The position numbers were made by a program, and so were the translations under genes. Below, in pieces: positions 1-8,848 of a stretch of 64,000 nt of DNA. Where the stretch lies: the NCBI GenBank assembly GCA_910586765.1, contig CAJUJJ010000016.1, forward strand, positions 1 to 64,000, read 5' to 3'. The DNA comes from an uncultured Clostridia bacterium. GTDB taxonomy: Bacteria > Bacillota > Clostridia > Lachnospirales > Anaerotignaceae. Every line of letters starts with the position of its first letter. Within the stretch, counting starts at the first letter, position 1. Below the pieces are notes generated by a model. It ran no database searches and was not told where the DNA came from. It saw only the letters and a list, made by a program, of their open reading frames with translations.

Positions 1-23
1 ATACTGACTATTGATTTTTATTG

Positions 24-52
24 TTGATAGTAAGTATTATATCGTTTATAAT
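24..52 (+). promoter_or_regulatory. Sigma-A promoter of the helicase-like gene
   Basis: TTGATA at 24-29 and TATAAT at 47-52 are separated by 17 bases, an almost perfect vegetative promoter. Transcription would begin near 59, leaving a leader of only about 15 bases before the ATG at 74. Confidence 0.75.
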
Positions 53-73
53 GGAAATAAAACTGAATGAAAG

Positions 74-3000
74 ATGGTGGGGTTATTGAATACTACAGAA
101 AAAGTAATTAATTTATTTCAATATATTAGAGAAGTGTATGCTTCAGAATATAATATCATTACAGATATAAAAAAAGAGAAGTGGCATCAATTTTTAGATG
201 AAATACCAATACATACTCAATATATAAAATGTCCTTTTTTAGATACATCAAATACAGATGATATAGAAAAGAATGTAATACTAGAAGTAGTAAAACCAGA
301 ATTAGACCCTTGTCCTGAAATACCTGCTTATTTAGAAATATGGTTGTCTACAGATTGGAAAGTTGCAAGCAATCAATTAACTTTTAAAGAAAAGATAGTC
401 AAAGATGGAAAGACAATTACTTTCGAGGAATTTTTTGGAAATGCAGGTTATCAAAAAGAACTTTATGATTGGATGCAAAAGAGGGCAAATTGGGTAAAAG
501 AATTACCAAAACAAAAAAGGCCTGAAAAAATAGATAAATTTTTTAGAAGTTTATGGAATCAATATGAATTATTAAATCAAAATATTCAATCCTTAGAATT
601 AATGATTGGGCAAGGAATATTGGAACAGCAGCAAAATGATGATAGTATATTTTATCCTGTATTACTAAAAAAAGTTTTTATGACGTTTGATACAGAAAGT
701 AATATAATTCGTATTATAGATACAGATACTAAGCCTCAGTTAAATACAGAACTTTTAAAAAAATTAGAAAATGTAGATGAAGAAACAATTAAAACAGCAA
801 TAGAGGATTTAGATAAAAATAATTATCAACCATTGGATAAAGCAAATACACGTTACTTTTTGGAGGATTGCCATAAATTATTTGATGGGGCTGATACAGA
901 TGATTTTTTAGAAAAATTAGCAAAGCAAATAGGTTTATCTAGTGCATATTATAAAGATATTAAACAAATAGTTAATGTAGAAAATAAAATGATATTATAT
1001 AGTAGACCTGTTTTATTTATTAGAGGAATAGAAAGTAATATACTACAACCATTAGATATGATAATTGATGAAATGAAACAAACAGGAAAGGTGTCAAGTA
1101 ATCTATTAAATTTAATGGAAGAAAATGTTACTTCATTAGAATTAGAAACAGAAAAACCAACGCTTCCTGAGTTAAAAGGGGAAAGTGAAACTATATTATT
1201 TTCAAAAAAGGCAAATAAAGAACAGTTGGATATTGCAAAAAATATGGAACAAAATGATACTATATTAGTGCAATCTCCTCCAGGAACGGGAAAAGCAAAT
1301 ACTATAGTAAATTTAATGGGGCATTTTTTGGCACAAGGTAAAAGTGTATTAATAACAAGTCCTATACAAAAGACACTTTTAGAAGTAAGGCAAAAAATTG
1401 TAAAAGAATTGCAAGATTTATGTGTTTCTAATTTAGAAAATGATGTGACAGAAATAGAGCGTTGTATTGATACTATAATAAAATTTAGTTCTAAGAATAC
1501 ATCAGAAGATATGCTTGAAGAAGAAGGTATGCTTCAAAGACGAAGAAAGGAAATATTACATCGTTTGAGTGAAATTAGAAATGAAATGTATAATATACAA
1601 CAAAGAGAATATGAAACTATTACATTGGGTGGTGAAAATTATACAGTAAAAGAGGTAGCAGATTTTGTATGTGAAAATAGAGAAGAATTATCTTATATTC
1701 CTGGAAAAATTACATTAAATAAACCACTTCCTGTTTCAAAAAAGGCGTTAGAATTTTTATATCAAACAAATGCTGCTGTTACACAAAAGCAAGAACTAGA
1801 ATTGGAGTTTCGTTTGCCAGAACCTAGAGATATAATGTCACCAGAAGTATTTGAAAGTGTCATAACAGAAAGAAATGGTTATACAGCAGAATTATTGCAA
1901 CTAAAAAGTAGAGTTAGAGATAGAATTAGCATTGATTTTGAGCATAATACTGCACATATAAATAATGATACACTTTATACTAATTTAGATGTTGAAAAAA
2001 TAAAACAAATTAAAAAAATTTTTAGTGATAATGAGCGTAAAAAGTATTCACAATGGCAATTATCAGCAGTATTTGCAGGAAAAAAGAAAGATAACAGTGA
2101 AAGAAAGTGGAGAGATTTAATAGAAGCGATTGAAGATGCCTATGAATATCATGACTATAGTGTGGAAAAAACACTTAGAAAAGATGTTGATATTCCTGAG
2201 GAGTATGTTTCCTATAGAAGTTTAGAAATATTACAAAAATTGCAGGGAATGTTGAAAAAGGGTAAAAAAATAGGTGGGCTTTCATTTCTTATACATAAAG
2301 ACTGGAAAGAATTATATGAAACACTTGAAGTAAATGGAAAGCAAATTTCTAAGGCAGATGATTGTGAAGTATTAATAGCCACAATATATATGGACTTAAA
2401 AAGAAATGAAATTGAAAAATTATGGATAGACTTAATAGAAGAAGAAGGCGGAGAATTTTTCTATACACTAGGAATGGAACCAGAATTAAAGGGAATTGGA
2501 GTAGTAGAAAAAATAGAAGAATGTTTAAATTGGTATCAAACAGTATATCAACCTATTAAAAATGTTGCTTTAGAGTGTGGTTTATCACCTGCTTGTTTTG
2601 ATATTACTGATGAAGTAAAATCTTCTATAGAGGAAGCAAAGTATGATATGGATTTAATTTATAAGTTTCTACCACAATATGTTTCTATAGTAGAATTACT
2701 GGGAATAAAATTATCAAATCGTGTTAGTGCTGTAGATGAAACAATGGAATTATTGCAATCTGAAAAGTTTGCAAAGTCCAGTATTTGTAATGCAATGCTT
2801 TCTGCCTTACAAGAAAAAGATATGGAGAAATATCGCAAGCATTATGAAGAATTACTGGTAGCTTACAATAAATTTGATGATTTTGAAAGGAGAGGGCGTA
2901 TTTTAGAAAAGATTGTTGTAGATGCTCCTGAATGGGCAACTGCAATACAATATCGTACAGGTATACATGGAGCATCAGAATGTCCTGAAAATATAGAGGG

Positions 3001-4612
3001 AGCTTGGAACTGGAAGCAACTTTCTACTATGCTTGATGATATTATAAAACAACCTTTTGCACAGTTACAAAAAGAAGAAAGTAATTTGAGTACAGAATTA
3101 CGAGATATAACAATAAAACTAATACAAAGCAAAGCTTGGTATCCTGTTTTACTCCATATGGAGAAAGACAAAAAGCAAAAGCAATATTTACAGCAATGGA
3201 AACAAAATATTACGTCCTTAGCAGATAAAGAAGAAACAAAAAAATCAATAATACAATGTCAACATATTATACCAGCTTGGATTATGTCTACAAATCAAGT
3301 TTTAAGTAAGTTGAATGTAAAAGAAAATAAATTTGATGTTGCTATTGTTAGTGAAGCAAATCAATGTGATATTTCTACTTTAACAATGTTTTGTATTGCT
3401 AAAAAGTTAATTATTATAGGAGATAATGAACAAATTAGATTATGTAATAATGATAAAAGTGTAGTAGAAAGTGAAAAATTGCTTCATTTTTATGGAAAAG
3501 GAGAATTTCCGAATGAGTATATTTATAATATAAAATATTCATTATATGATATTGCAAAAACAACGTTTAAAACACTTATGTTAAAAGAACATTTTAAATG
3601 TGTACCTGATATTATTGGATATAATAATCGTTTATGTTATAATAATAAACTAAAACCTTTAAGAGATTACTACAATGTACATACTAAACCATATATTGTA
3701 CCATATTATGTAAAAGGAGAATGTGATAATAAAAGAAAAAACATACAAGAAGCAAAAAATATTGTTGCACTTATGATAGCATGTATGGAGCAACCAGAAT
3801 ACAAAGATATGACATTTGGAGCAATTTCTTTATTAGGAAAAGAACAAGCAAATATTATACGACAAATTGCTTTTCAAAAAATTTCTCCTAAAGAATATAA
3901 AAAAAGAAAAGTATTATGTGAAGATGTATGTTGTTTTCAGAATGATGAAAGAGATGTTATATTTATTTCAACAGTAGATAGTTGTAATAGAGAAGGTTTT
4001 ACAGTTTTATATAAGAATGATACAGAGAAGTCTACAAGGCAAATGTATAATGTAGCAGTTAGTAGGGCAAGAAATCAGTTATGGATAGTACACTCTTTTG
4101 ATGTTAAACAAGATTTGGAAATAGAAGATGTAAGAAGAAATTTAATAGAGTATGCTGAAAATCTAGGTAGTTCTAATAATAATGTAAAACAAATTTCTTC
4201 TTTTGAAGATTCTGTTGCAAATGCTTTAATGAAAAGGGGTTACCATATTCTAAAGAAGTTAATGGTGGGAGATAATAATGTTGATTTGGCAGTTATTTAT
4301 GGTGATAAGAAAGTAGTTATAGAATGTGATGGAGAAGAAAGAAATAAAGAGAATATACTTTTTAATATGAAGAAACAAGCAGTGTTAGAAAGAATAGGTT
4401 GGAATTTCATACATATTAGAAGTAGTGAGTATTTTAATGACCCTGAAGAAGCAATAAAATGTATAGTTGAAAATTTAGCTGTATTCGGAGTTATAGCAGA
4501 ACAAAATAACACAAATGAAGTTATACAAGATAATATATTATTACAAAAAATACAAAAGAGAGCTTCTCATATAGTACATGAATGGGAAAAAGAATCTATT
4601 GATATACAATAA
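74..4612 (+). CDS. Large superfamily 1 helicase-like protein with C-terminal Vsr/MTES_1575-type nuclease domain; ATPase motifs degenerate
   Basis: This 1,512-residue protein has the layout of DUF4011/AAA_11-AAA_12 superfamily 1 helicases. An N-terminal region of about 370 residues is followed by a split helicase core with a long charged insertion, then a restriction-endonuclease-like C-terminus (about 1375-1465). Helicase motifs are recognisable but altered. Motif I reads PPGTGKAN, with Lys407 kept but Ala408 where Thr/Ser is expected. Motif II reads SEANQ at 1093-1097 instead of DEASQ. Motif III GDNEQ (1116-1120) is near normal. The motif IV arginine appears as Lys1175. Motifs V (QNDERD) and VI (VAVSRAR, 1327-1333) are intact. 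The nuclease domain keeps Asp1404, the ECDGEE stretch (1417-1422) and a later IRSSEYF. It is monocistronic, with its own promoter and terminator. The start at 74 has a weak ribosome site. Such proteins are often thought to act in DNA repair or phage defence; ATP hydrolysis by this copy is doubtful. The fold call is firm, the activity unknown. Confidence 0.85.
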   Translation: MVGLLNTTEKVINLFQYIREVYASEYNIITDIKKEKWHQFLDEIPIHTQYIKCPFLDTSNTDDIEKNVILEVVKPELDPCPEIPAYLEIWLSTDWKVASNQLTFKEKIVKDGKTITFEEFFGNAGYQKELYDWMQKRANWVKELPKQKRPEKIDKFFRSLWNQYELLNQNIQSLELMIGQGILEQQQNDDSIFYPVLLKKVFMTFDTESNIIRIIDTDTKPQLNTELLKKLENVDEETIKTAIEDLDKNNYQPLDKANTRYFLEDCHKLFDGADTDDFLEKLAKQIGLSSAYYKDIKQIVNVENKMILYSRPVLFIRGIESNILQPLDMIIDEMKQTGKVSSNLLNLMEENVTSLELETEKPTLPELKGESETILFSKKANKEQLDIAKNMEQNDTILVQSPPGTGKANTIVNLMGHFLAQGKSVLITSPIQKTLLEVRQKIVKELQDLCVSNLENDVTEIERCIDTIIKFSSKNTSEDMLEEEGMLQRRRKEILHRLSEIRNEMYNIQQREYETITLGGENYTVKEVADFVCENREELSYIPGKITLNKPLPVSKKALEFLYQTNAAVTQKQELELEFRLPEPRDIMSPEVFESVITERNGYTAELLQLKSRVRDRISIDFEHNTAHINNDTLYTNLDVEKIKQIKKIFSDNERKKYSQWQLSAVFAGKKKDNSERKWRDLIEAIEDAYEYHDYSVEKTLRKDVDIPEEYVSYRSLEILQKLQGMLKKGKKIGGLSFLIHKDWKELYETLEVNGKQISKADDCEVLIATIYMDLKRNEIEKLWIDLIEEEGGEFFYTLGMEPELKGIGVVEKIEECLNWYQTVYQPIKNVALECGLSPACFDITDEVKSSIEEAKYDMDLIYKFLPQYVSIVELLGIKLSNRVSAVDETMELLQSEKFAKSSICNAMLSALQEKDMEKYRKHYEELLVAYNKFDDFERRGRILEKIVVDAPEWATAIQYRTGIHGASECPENIEGAWNWKQLSTMLDDIIKQPFAQLQKEESNLSTELRDITIKLIQSKAWYPVLLHMEKDKKQKQYLQQWKQNITSLADKEETKKSIIQCQHIIPAWIMSTNQVLSKLNVKENKFDVAIVSEANQCDISTLTMFCIAKKLIIIGDNEQIRLCNNDKSVVESEKLLHFYGKGEFPNEYIYNIKYSLYDIAKTTFKTLMLKEHFKCVPDIIGYNNRLCYNNKLKPLRDYYNVHTKPYIVPYYVKGECDNKRKNIQEAKNIVALMIACMEQPEYKDMTFGAISLLGKEQANIIRQIAFQKISPKEYKKRKVLCEDVCCFQNDERDVIFISTVDSCNREGFTVLYKNDTEKSTRQMYNVAVSRARNQLWIVHSFDVKQDLEIEDVRRNLIEYAENLGSSNNNVKQISSFEDSVANALMKRGYHILKKLMVGDNNVDLAVIYGDKKVVIECDGEERNKENILFNMKKQAVLERIGWNFIHIRSSEYFNDPEEAIKCIVENLAVFGVIAEQNNTNEVIQDNILLQKIQKRASHIVHEWEKESIDIQ

Positions 4613-4622
4613 AGTGATTTTA

Positions 4623-4655
4623 AAATAGGACATATAGTATTTATATGTCCTATTT
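4623..4655 (+). terminator. Hairpin terminator after the helicase-like gene
   Basis: A 14-bp perfect inverted repeat (4623-4636 with 4642-4655) closes on a 5-base loop, 10 bases after the stop codon. The tail is A/T rich but not a pure U-run. Confidence 0.75.
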
Positions 4656-4808
4656 ATATATATTATATTTAATAAAATTCAAACAATAAATAATAAAAAT
4701 ATAAATTGTAGAAATCAAAATATACAAACACAACCCCCAAAAACAAAAAAATTTAACAAGAAACCATACCCTAAATTTTGACAATATACAAAAATAAAAT
4801 AGGAAACA

Positions 4809-4837
4809 TTGAATAAAATGTATTTCTATGCTATAAT
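4809..4837 (+). promoter_or_regulatory. Promoter of pyrDE
   Basis: TTGAAT (4809-4814), a 17-base spacer and TATAAT (4832-4837). No PyrR-type leader or terminator is visible in the roughly 30-base untranslated leader, so attenuation by the usual pyr mechanism looks unlikely. Confidence 0.7.
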
Positions 4838-4874
4838 TTAAAAACTATAATATTATAGGAAGGAGAAAAACTTA

Positions 4875-5840
4875 ATGGAAAGTAACTTTTCAACTTTACA
4901 TAAGAACACAAATAATCAAGTATCTAAAATAAACGATAAAAGCTTATCAATAAATATTGCTGGTATTACTATGAAAAATCCAGTTACAACTGCCTCAGGA
5001 ACATTTGGTTCAGGTAGAGAATTTGGAGAATTTATAGACTTAAATAGATTAGGAGCTATAACAGTAAAAGGGGTTGCAAGTACACCATGGAAGGGAAACA
5101 ATACACCACGTATCGCTGAAACGTATGGTGGTATGTTAAATTCTGTTGGTTTACAAAATCCTGGAGTAGCTCATTTTATAGAAAATGATATTCCATTTTT
5201 ACGCCAATATAATACTAAAATTATTGTAAATATATGTGGACATACTATAGAACAATATTGTGAAGTAGCAGAAAAATTGTCAAGCTCTGATATTGATTTA
5301 TTGGAATTAAATATCTCTTGTCCAAACGTAACAGAAGGTGGTATTACATTTGGTACAGACACTAAAATGGTACAGAAAGTCGTTTCAGAAGTTAAAAAAT
5401 ATGCTAAACAACCTTTGATTATAAAGTTAACACCTAATGTTACAGATATTACAGAAATCGCTAAGGCTGCTGTATATGGAGGAGCAAATGCATTGTCACT
5501 TATAAATACATTACAAGGAATGAAAATTGACATCTATAAAAGAAAAACGGTTTTAGCCAATAAAATAGGAGGATTTTCTGGGCCAGCAATTAAACCTATA
5601 GCAGTGCGTATGGTGTATCAAGTAGCGAAAGCTGTTGATGTACCCATTATTGGAATGGGGGGGATTTCTAACACTGAAGATGCTATTGAATTTATTATGG
5701 CTGGTGCAACTGCAATAGCAGTAGGAACAGCAAATTTTTCTAATCCAATGGCTACTATAGAAATAATAGAAGGTATTCAAGCATATATGGAACGCTACAA
5801 TATAAAAAATATAGCAGATATTAGAGGTATTATTGATTAA
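4875..5840 (+). CDS. pyrD: Dihydroorotate dehydrogenase, catalytic subunit (class 1B type)
   Basis: Oxidises dihydroorotate to orotate, the fourth step of UMP synthesis, using FMN. Family features are clear: NPVTTASGTFG near the start of the barrel, the catalytic-cysteine loop NISCPN, LIIKLTPNV, and the FMN phosphate-binding GMGGI and AGATAIAVGTAN stretches. The protein has 321 residues, about 20 more at the N-terminus than usual for the family; an AGGAGA site lies just before the ATG at 4875, so the longer form is probably real. Class 1B enzymes normally pair with the iron-sulfur/FAD subunit PyrK, and no pyrK lies in the window. pyrE follows after 13 bases. Cytoplasmic. Confidence 0.95.
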   Translation: MESNFSTLHKNTNNQVSKINDKSLSINIAGITMKNPVTTASGTFGSGREFGEFIDLNRLGAITVKGVASTPWKGNNTPRIAETYGGMLNSVGLQNPGVAHFIENDIPFLRQYNTKIIVNICGHTIEQYCEVAEKLSSSDIDLLELNISCPNVTEGGITFGTDTKMVQKVVSEVKKYAKQPLIIKLTPNVTDITEIAKAAVYGGANALSLINTLQGMKIDIYKRKTVLANKIGGFSGPAIKPIAVRMVYQVAKAVDVPIIGMGGISNTEDAIEFIMAGATAIAVGTANFSNPMATIEIIEGIQAYMERYNIKNIADIRGIID

Positions 5841-5853
5841 AAGGAGAATTAAT

Positions 5854-6516
5854 ATGTTAACAAATAACAAAAAAGAATTTATTGAATTTATGATAAAATC
5901 AGATGTATTACGTTTTGGAGAATTTAAAACAAAAAGTGGACGTTTGACACCTTATTTTGTAAATACGGGTAATTATAAAACAGGAAAACAAATTTCTATA
6001 CTAGGTAAGTTTTATGCTAAATTGATAAAGGATACTTGTGGTGATAATTTTGATTGTATGTTTGGACCTGCTTATAAAGGTATTCCTTTAGTTACAACAA
6101 CAGCTGTTTCTCTTGCAACAGAACATAATATAGATAAACCTTATTTTTTTAACAGAAAAGAAATAAAAGACCATGGAGAGGGTGGAAATTTGGTTGGTTA
6201 TCAACCAAAAGATAATGATAATATAATTATTATTGAAGATGTTATTACTGCTGGAACTGCAATACGTGAAACAATGCCCGTTTTAAAAAATTCAGCAAAT
6301 GTAAATGTTACACATATGTTTATTTCTGTAAATCGTTGTGAAGTAGGGAACGTTGAAGGAAAAACTGCAATTATGGAAGTAAGTGATGAATTTGGCATCA
6401 AGGTACATTCTATTATTTCTGTAAAAGATATTTATGAATATCTTAAAGAGCAACAAAAATACGATAATATATTAAAGTTAATGGAAAAATATATGGCTCA
6501 GTATTGTATTTTCTAA
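5854..6516 (+). CDS. pyrE: Orotate phosphoribosyltransferase
   Basis: Transfers ribose-5-phosphate from PRPP to orotate, giving OMP, immediately after the PyrD step. The PRPP-binding signature is visible as IIIIEDVITAGTAIRE, and FNRKEIKDHGEGG matches the mobile catalytic loop with its Lys and His. I start the gene at ATG 5854, preceded by AAGGAG at 5841-5846, rather than at an in-frame TTG 21 bases upstream inside pyrD. The product is 220 residues, normal for the family. It sits in an operon with pyrD. The stop codon lies inside an inverted repeat (6509-6530) that lacks a U-tail, so readthrough toward cbiK is possible. Confidence 0.95.
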   Translation: MLTNNKKEFIEFMIKSDVLRFGEFKTKSGRLTPYFVNTGNYKTGKQISILGKFYAKLIKDTCGDNFDCMFGPAYKGIPLVTTTAVSLATEHNIDKPYFFNRKEIKDHGEGGNLVGYQPKDNDNIIIIEDVITAGTAIRETMPVLKNSANVNVTHMFISVNRCEVGNVEGKTAIMEVSDEFGIKVHSIISVKDIYEYLKEQQKYDNILKLMEKYMAQYCIF

Positions 6517-6575
6517 TATTATTATATTAGAAAAACGCTATTAGTAATAATGACTTAATGTATGGAGGAATATTT

Positions 6576-7355
6576 TTGAAAAAAAATAAAAAGGCAATTC
6601 TCGTAATAAGCTTTGGTACAAGTTATATAGATACTATGGAAAAAACAATAGGAGCTATTGAAAAAGAAATACAATACACTTATACTAATTATAAGATATA
6701 TCGTGCATTTACCAGTCAAATAATCATAAATAAGCTTGAGAAAAGAGACAATATTAAAATTAATACAGTAAAAGAGGCCATGGAAGAAATCATAAAAGAG
6801 GGTTATGATACTGTTATTTGTCAGCCAACACATATTATGCATGGCATAGAATATGAAAAAATGATAAATGCAGTAAAACCTTATGAAGAATTAATTAATA
6901 TACGATATGGAGCCCCTTTATTGTCTTCTTCTGAAGATTATGATAAAGTAGTACAGGCTATTATGAAGGAAAGTTCTTATTTACATGAAAATGATACTCT
7001 TATTTTAATAGGACATGGTACAGAGCACTTTGCTGACGCTTCCTATGCAGCATTAAATTATCGTTTTGCAGCAAATGGATATAATAATGTATTAGTAGGA
7101 ACAGTGGAGGGTTATCCAAATATGGAAACTGTTTTTAAAAAGTTAAAAATAAAGAATGTACATACTGTTTATATTGCACCATTTATGATTGTAGCAGGCG
7201 ACCATGCTAATAATGATATTTGTGGTGATAAAAAAAATTCTTGGAGAATGAATTTATTATCTCAAGGATATGATGTTAAAACAATTTTAAAAGGGTTAGG
7301 AGAATATAAAAGAATTCGTAATATTTTTATAGAACATATTAAAAATGTTATGTAA
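6576..7355 (+). CDS. cbiK: Anaerobic sirohydrochlorin cobaltochelatase
   Basis: Inserts Co2+ into sirohydrochlorin (or factor II) in the early-cobalt route to cobalamin; related members insert iron for siroheme. Family landmarks are ISFGTSYIDT near the N-terminus, PTHIMHGIEYEKM, the metal-binding histidine in LIGHGTEHFADASYAAL and the second histidine in VAGDHANNDICGD. The best start is TTG at 6576, because GGAGG lies 8-9 bases upstream; an ATG 18 bases earlier would put that site inside the gene. The product is then 259 residues. No signal peptide, so the enzyme is cytoplasmic. The nearest related gene is cbiL about 42 kb away, so the B12 pathway is dispersed here. Confidence 0.87.
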   Translation: MKKNKKAILVISFGTSYIDTMEKTIGAIEKEIQYTYTNYKIYRAFTSQIIINKLEKRDNIKINTVKEAMEEIIKEGYDTVICQPTHIMHGIEYEKMINAVKPYEELINIRYGAPLLSSSEDYDKVVQAIMKESSYLHENDTLILIGHGTEHFADASYAALNYRFAANGYNNVLVGTVEGYPNMETVFKKLKIKNVHTVYIAPFMIVAGDHANNDICGDKKNSWRMNLLSQGYDVKTILKGLGEYKRIRNIFIEHIKNVM

Positions 7356-7430
7356 ATAAAATTTAATTAATATGTATTGATATGTATTATATAAATTTTT
7401 TTAATTTATATTACATTTATAATAATAACA

Positions 7431-7459
7431 TTGCTTTTATTGATAAAATATGCTATATT
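7431..7459 (+). promoter_or_regulatory. Promoter of the ECF S-component gene
   Basis: TTGCTT (7431-7436), 17 bases, TATATT (7454-7459). The region upstream shows no folded tetrahydrofolate riboswitch. Confidence 0.55.
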
Positions 7460-7493
7460 TTTACCAATATATATATAAAGAAAGGAATTACTT

Positions 7494-8024
7494 ATGAAAA
7501 AGGAAAACGTTATGGAAACTTTAAAGCAACCAAGAATTTTAACTGGTGTTGCTATGTTCATTGCTCTTAATGTTATATTAAATTATTTTAATGTTATGAT
7601 TGGAAATACTTTAAGAATTGGTATTTCTTTTTTACCTATCGCTGTATGCGGTATGTTATATGGTTCAATGATTGGTGGTATTGCTGGAGCAGTTGGTGAT
7701 ATTGTAGGGTTTATTACAAAACCAACTGGTGATGGTTACTTTTTTGGCTTTACAATTAGTGCTTTTGTTGTTGGGTATTTATTTGGCTTATTATTACACC
7801 ATAAACCGATTACATTAGCAAGAATAGCTGGAGCAGTATTATTATATACTATTATTATTACATTAGTGTTATCTCCATTATGGCTTTCTATGTTATATGG
7901 TTCTTCGTTATTTGCAATTCCACGTATTTACAAAGCTATTTTACAATATCCTATCAATGTAGTGATGTTATATACTGTAACAAAATGTTTATCACAATAT
8001 AATATTATAAATCGTATTTGTTAG
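7494..8024 (+). CDS. folT: Folate-family ECF transporter S component
   Basis: A 176-residue, very hydrophobic protein with about five to six membrane segments, the size and shape of ECF vitamin-transporter substrate-binding subunits. The central stretch RIGISFLPIAVCGMLYG, the glycine-rich GGIAGAVGDIVGF and the following PTGDGYFFGFTISAF closely resemble folate-type (FolT) members. S components need a shared EcfA/A'/T module, which is not in this window. An AAAGG site precedes ATG 7494; a second ATG six codons in is possible. Substrate assignment rests on family resemblance only; another vitamin cannot be excluded. It is monocistronic, with a strong terminator. Confidence 0.78.
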   Translation: MKKENVMETLKQPRILTGVAMFIALNVILNYFNVMIGNTLRIGISFLPIAVCGMLYGSMIGGIAGAVGDIVGFITKPTGDGYFFGFTISAFVVGYLFGLLLHHKPITLARIAGAVLLYTIIITLVLSPLWLSMLYGSSLFAIPRIYKAILQYPINVVMLYTVTKCLSQYNIINRIC

Positions 8025-8041
8025 TAAGTCTTTTCAATTCT

Positions 8042-8084
8042 AATAATAAAGTGAAAACTTTTAAGTTTTCACTTTATTATTTTT
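8042..8084 (+). terminator. Strong intrinsic terminator after folT
   Basis: A perfect 19-bp inverted repeat (8042-8060 with 8063-8081) runs into five T residues, about 18 bases after the folT stop codon. Confidence 0.88.
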
Positions 8085-8145
8085 ATCAATACTGTTATTG
8101 ATAAAAATAATAAGTTTAAGGAGTTTAGATAGATATAAAATCTTA

Positions 8146-8397
8146 TTATTCCCATTTAAAAAATTTAACAGTTATACCAAAGCAAATTAATGTAATCATT
8201 ATCATAACAAGAAATGTAGCTTTCATTAATTGAATGCTCTGCGTTATAGAAAAGAAATTCACAATTTTTTGTATAGTACTAGGTATAATTTCAAAATGGA
8301 GTGTCGTACCTGAAAAAATCAATGAAGGAAAATTTAATATAGAAGTAATTACACTTTCACTTTTTGTATTTCTATCAATATTTTCAAAAAAGTATTG
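8146..8397 (-). pseudogene. C-terminal remnant of an ABC-2 type transporter permease
   Basis: Between the folT terminator and the feo promoter an open stretch of about 83 codons with no plausible start lies on the minus strand, ending in TAA at 8146-8148. Its translation reads SILNFPSLIFSGTTLHFEII, then a hydrophobic segment MKATFLVMIMITLICFGIT and a basic end KFFKW. This is the hallmark C-terminus of ABC-2 permeases: the SG-x-x-x-P-like loop, the 'P-x-x-Q-x-I-x-N-x-x-x-x-T-Q-x-I-Q-L' helix and the final membrane span. An in-frame TAG at 8398-8400 closes it upstream, and no ribosome site or ATPase partner is present. It is best read as a decayed, truncated gene. Confidence 0.7.
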
Positions 8398-8411
8398 CTA
8401 CCAAAAATAAA

Positions 8412-8432
8412 GTAATGTAAATTTAACATTAC
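8412..8432. repeat. Palindrome upstream of the feo promoter
   Basis: GTAATGT, a 7-base AT spacer and ACATTAC form a perfect 7+7 dyad about 70 bases before the -35 box. It may be a regulator site or a remnant terminator; no gene ends close by on either strand. Confidence 0.45.
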
Positions 8433-8500
8433 TATAATTAGTTTACTAGTATTATTTTATGTCAACATTAATGTTATATAAAATTATTTTATATTATCTA

Positions 8501-8557
8501 TTGACAAATATAATTAGTTAATGTAAACTAACTTATATAAGAGTTAGTTAAAACTAA
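8501..8557 (+). promoter_or_regulatory. feo operon promoter with TTAGTT/AACTAA operator palindromes
   Basis: TTGACA (8501-8506), 17 bases, TAAACT (8524-8529). Two dyads of the same half-site overlap or follow it: TTAGTT-N6-AACTAA at 8514-8531, covering the -10 box, and TTAGTT-N2-AACTAA at 8544-8557. A further TTAGTT half-site lies at 8438-8443. The half-sites resemble the arms of DtxR/IdeR-family iron boxes more than a Fur box. I infer iron-dependent repression of feoAAB; the regulator gene is not in the window. Confidence 0.65.
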
Positions 8558-8622
8558 TATAAGTTATATAATTTTTTATATTTTTAGTAAATGTTATTGT
8601 ACTATAAAAGGAGGTATTTTTG

Positions 8623-8835
8623 ATGCCTTTAATAATGGCAGAAACTGGTGTAATACAATTTATAAAAAAAATTAATGGAAAAGATGATATAAAACAATTT
8701 TTAAAAAATTTAGGATTTATAGAAGGAAGTGAAGTTATAATTATATCTCAAATACAAGGAAATGTAATTGTAAAAATAAAAGAAACTCGTATTGCTATTA
8801 GCAAAACTATGGCGAGTAAAATTATAGTTCGATAG
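8623..8835 (+). CDS. feoA: FeoA-family SH3-like protein, first copy
   Basis: A 70-residue FeoA-domain protein, the small cytosolic SH3-like partner thought to modulate the FeoB ferrous-iron transporter. The pattern LKNLGFIEGSEVIIISQIQGNVIVKIKETRIAISKTMASKIIV follows the usual FeoA core (L-x-x-x-G-h-x-x-G, then paired strands). The start is ATG 8623 with AGGAGG ending eight bases earlier; an in-frame TTG at 8620 is less likely. It is the first gene of feoA-feoA-feoB; paired FeoA genes are common in clostridia. Confidence 0.88.
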   Translation: MPLIMAETGVIQFIKKINGKDDIKQFLKNLGFIEGSEVIIISQIQGNVIVKIKETRIAISKTMASKIIVR

Positions 8836-8848
8836 GAGAGGATTTGAT

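Noticed and set aside
2863..3171. 102-codon minus-strand frame inside the helicase-like gene
   Set aside because: Shadow of the real gene; no ribosome site and no recognisable domain. The same holds for the other opposite-strand frames inside long genes.
4656..4800. Possible small RNA or gene in the gap before pyrD
   Set aside because: Low-complexity A-rich sequence without dyads or coding signal; only the promoter at 4809-4837 is supported.
6509..6530. Inverted repeat covering the pyrE stop codon
   Set aside because: No U-run follows and the arms are almost pure A/T, so not called a terminator.
7382..7570. 62-codon plus-strand frame before folT
   Set aside because: Low-complexity Tyr/Asn/Ile-rich translation with no ribosome site; it overlaps the folT promoter and start in another frame.
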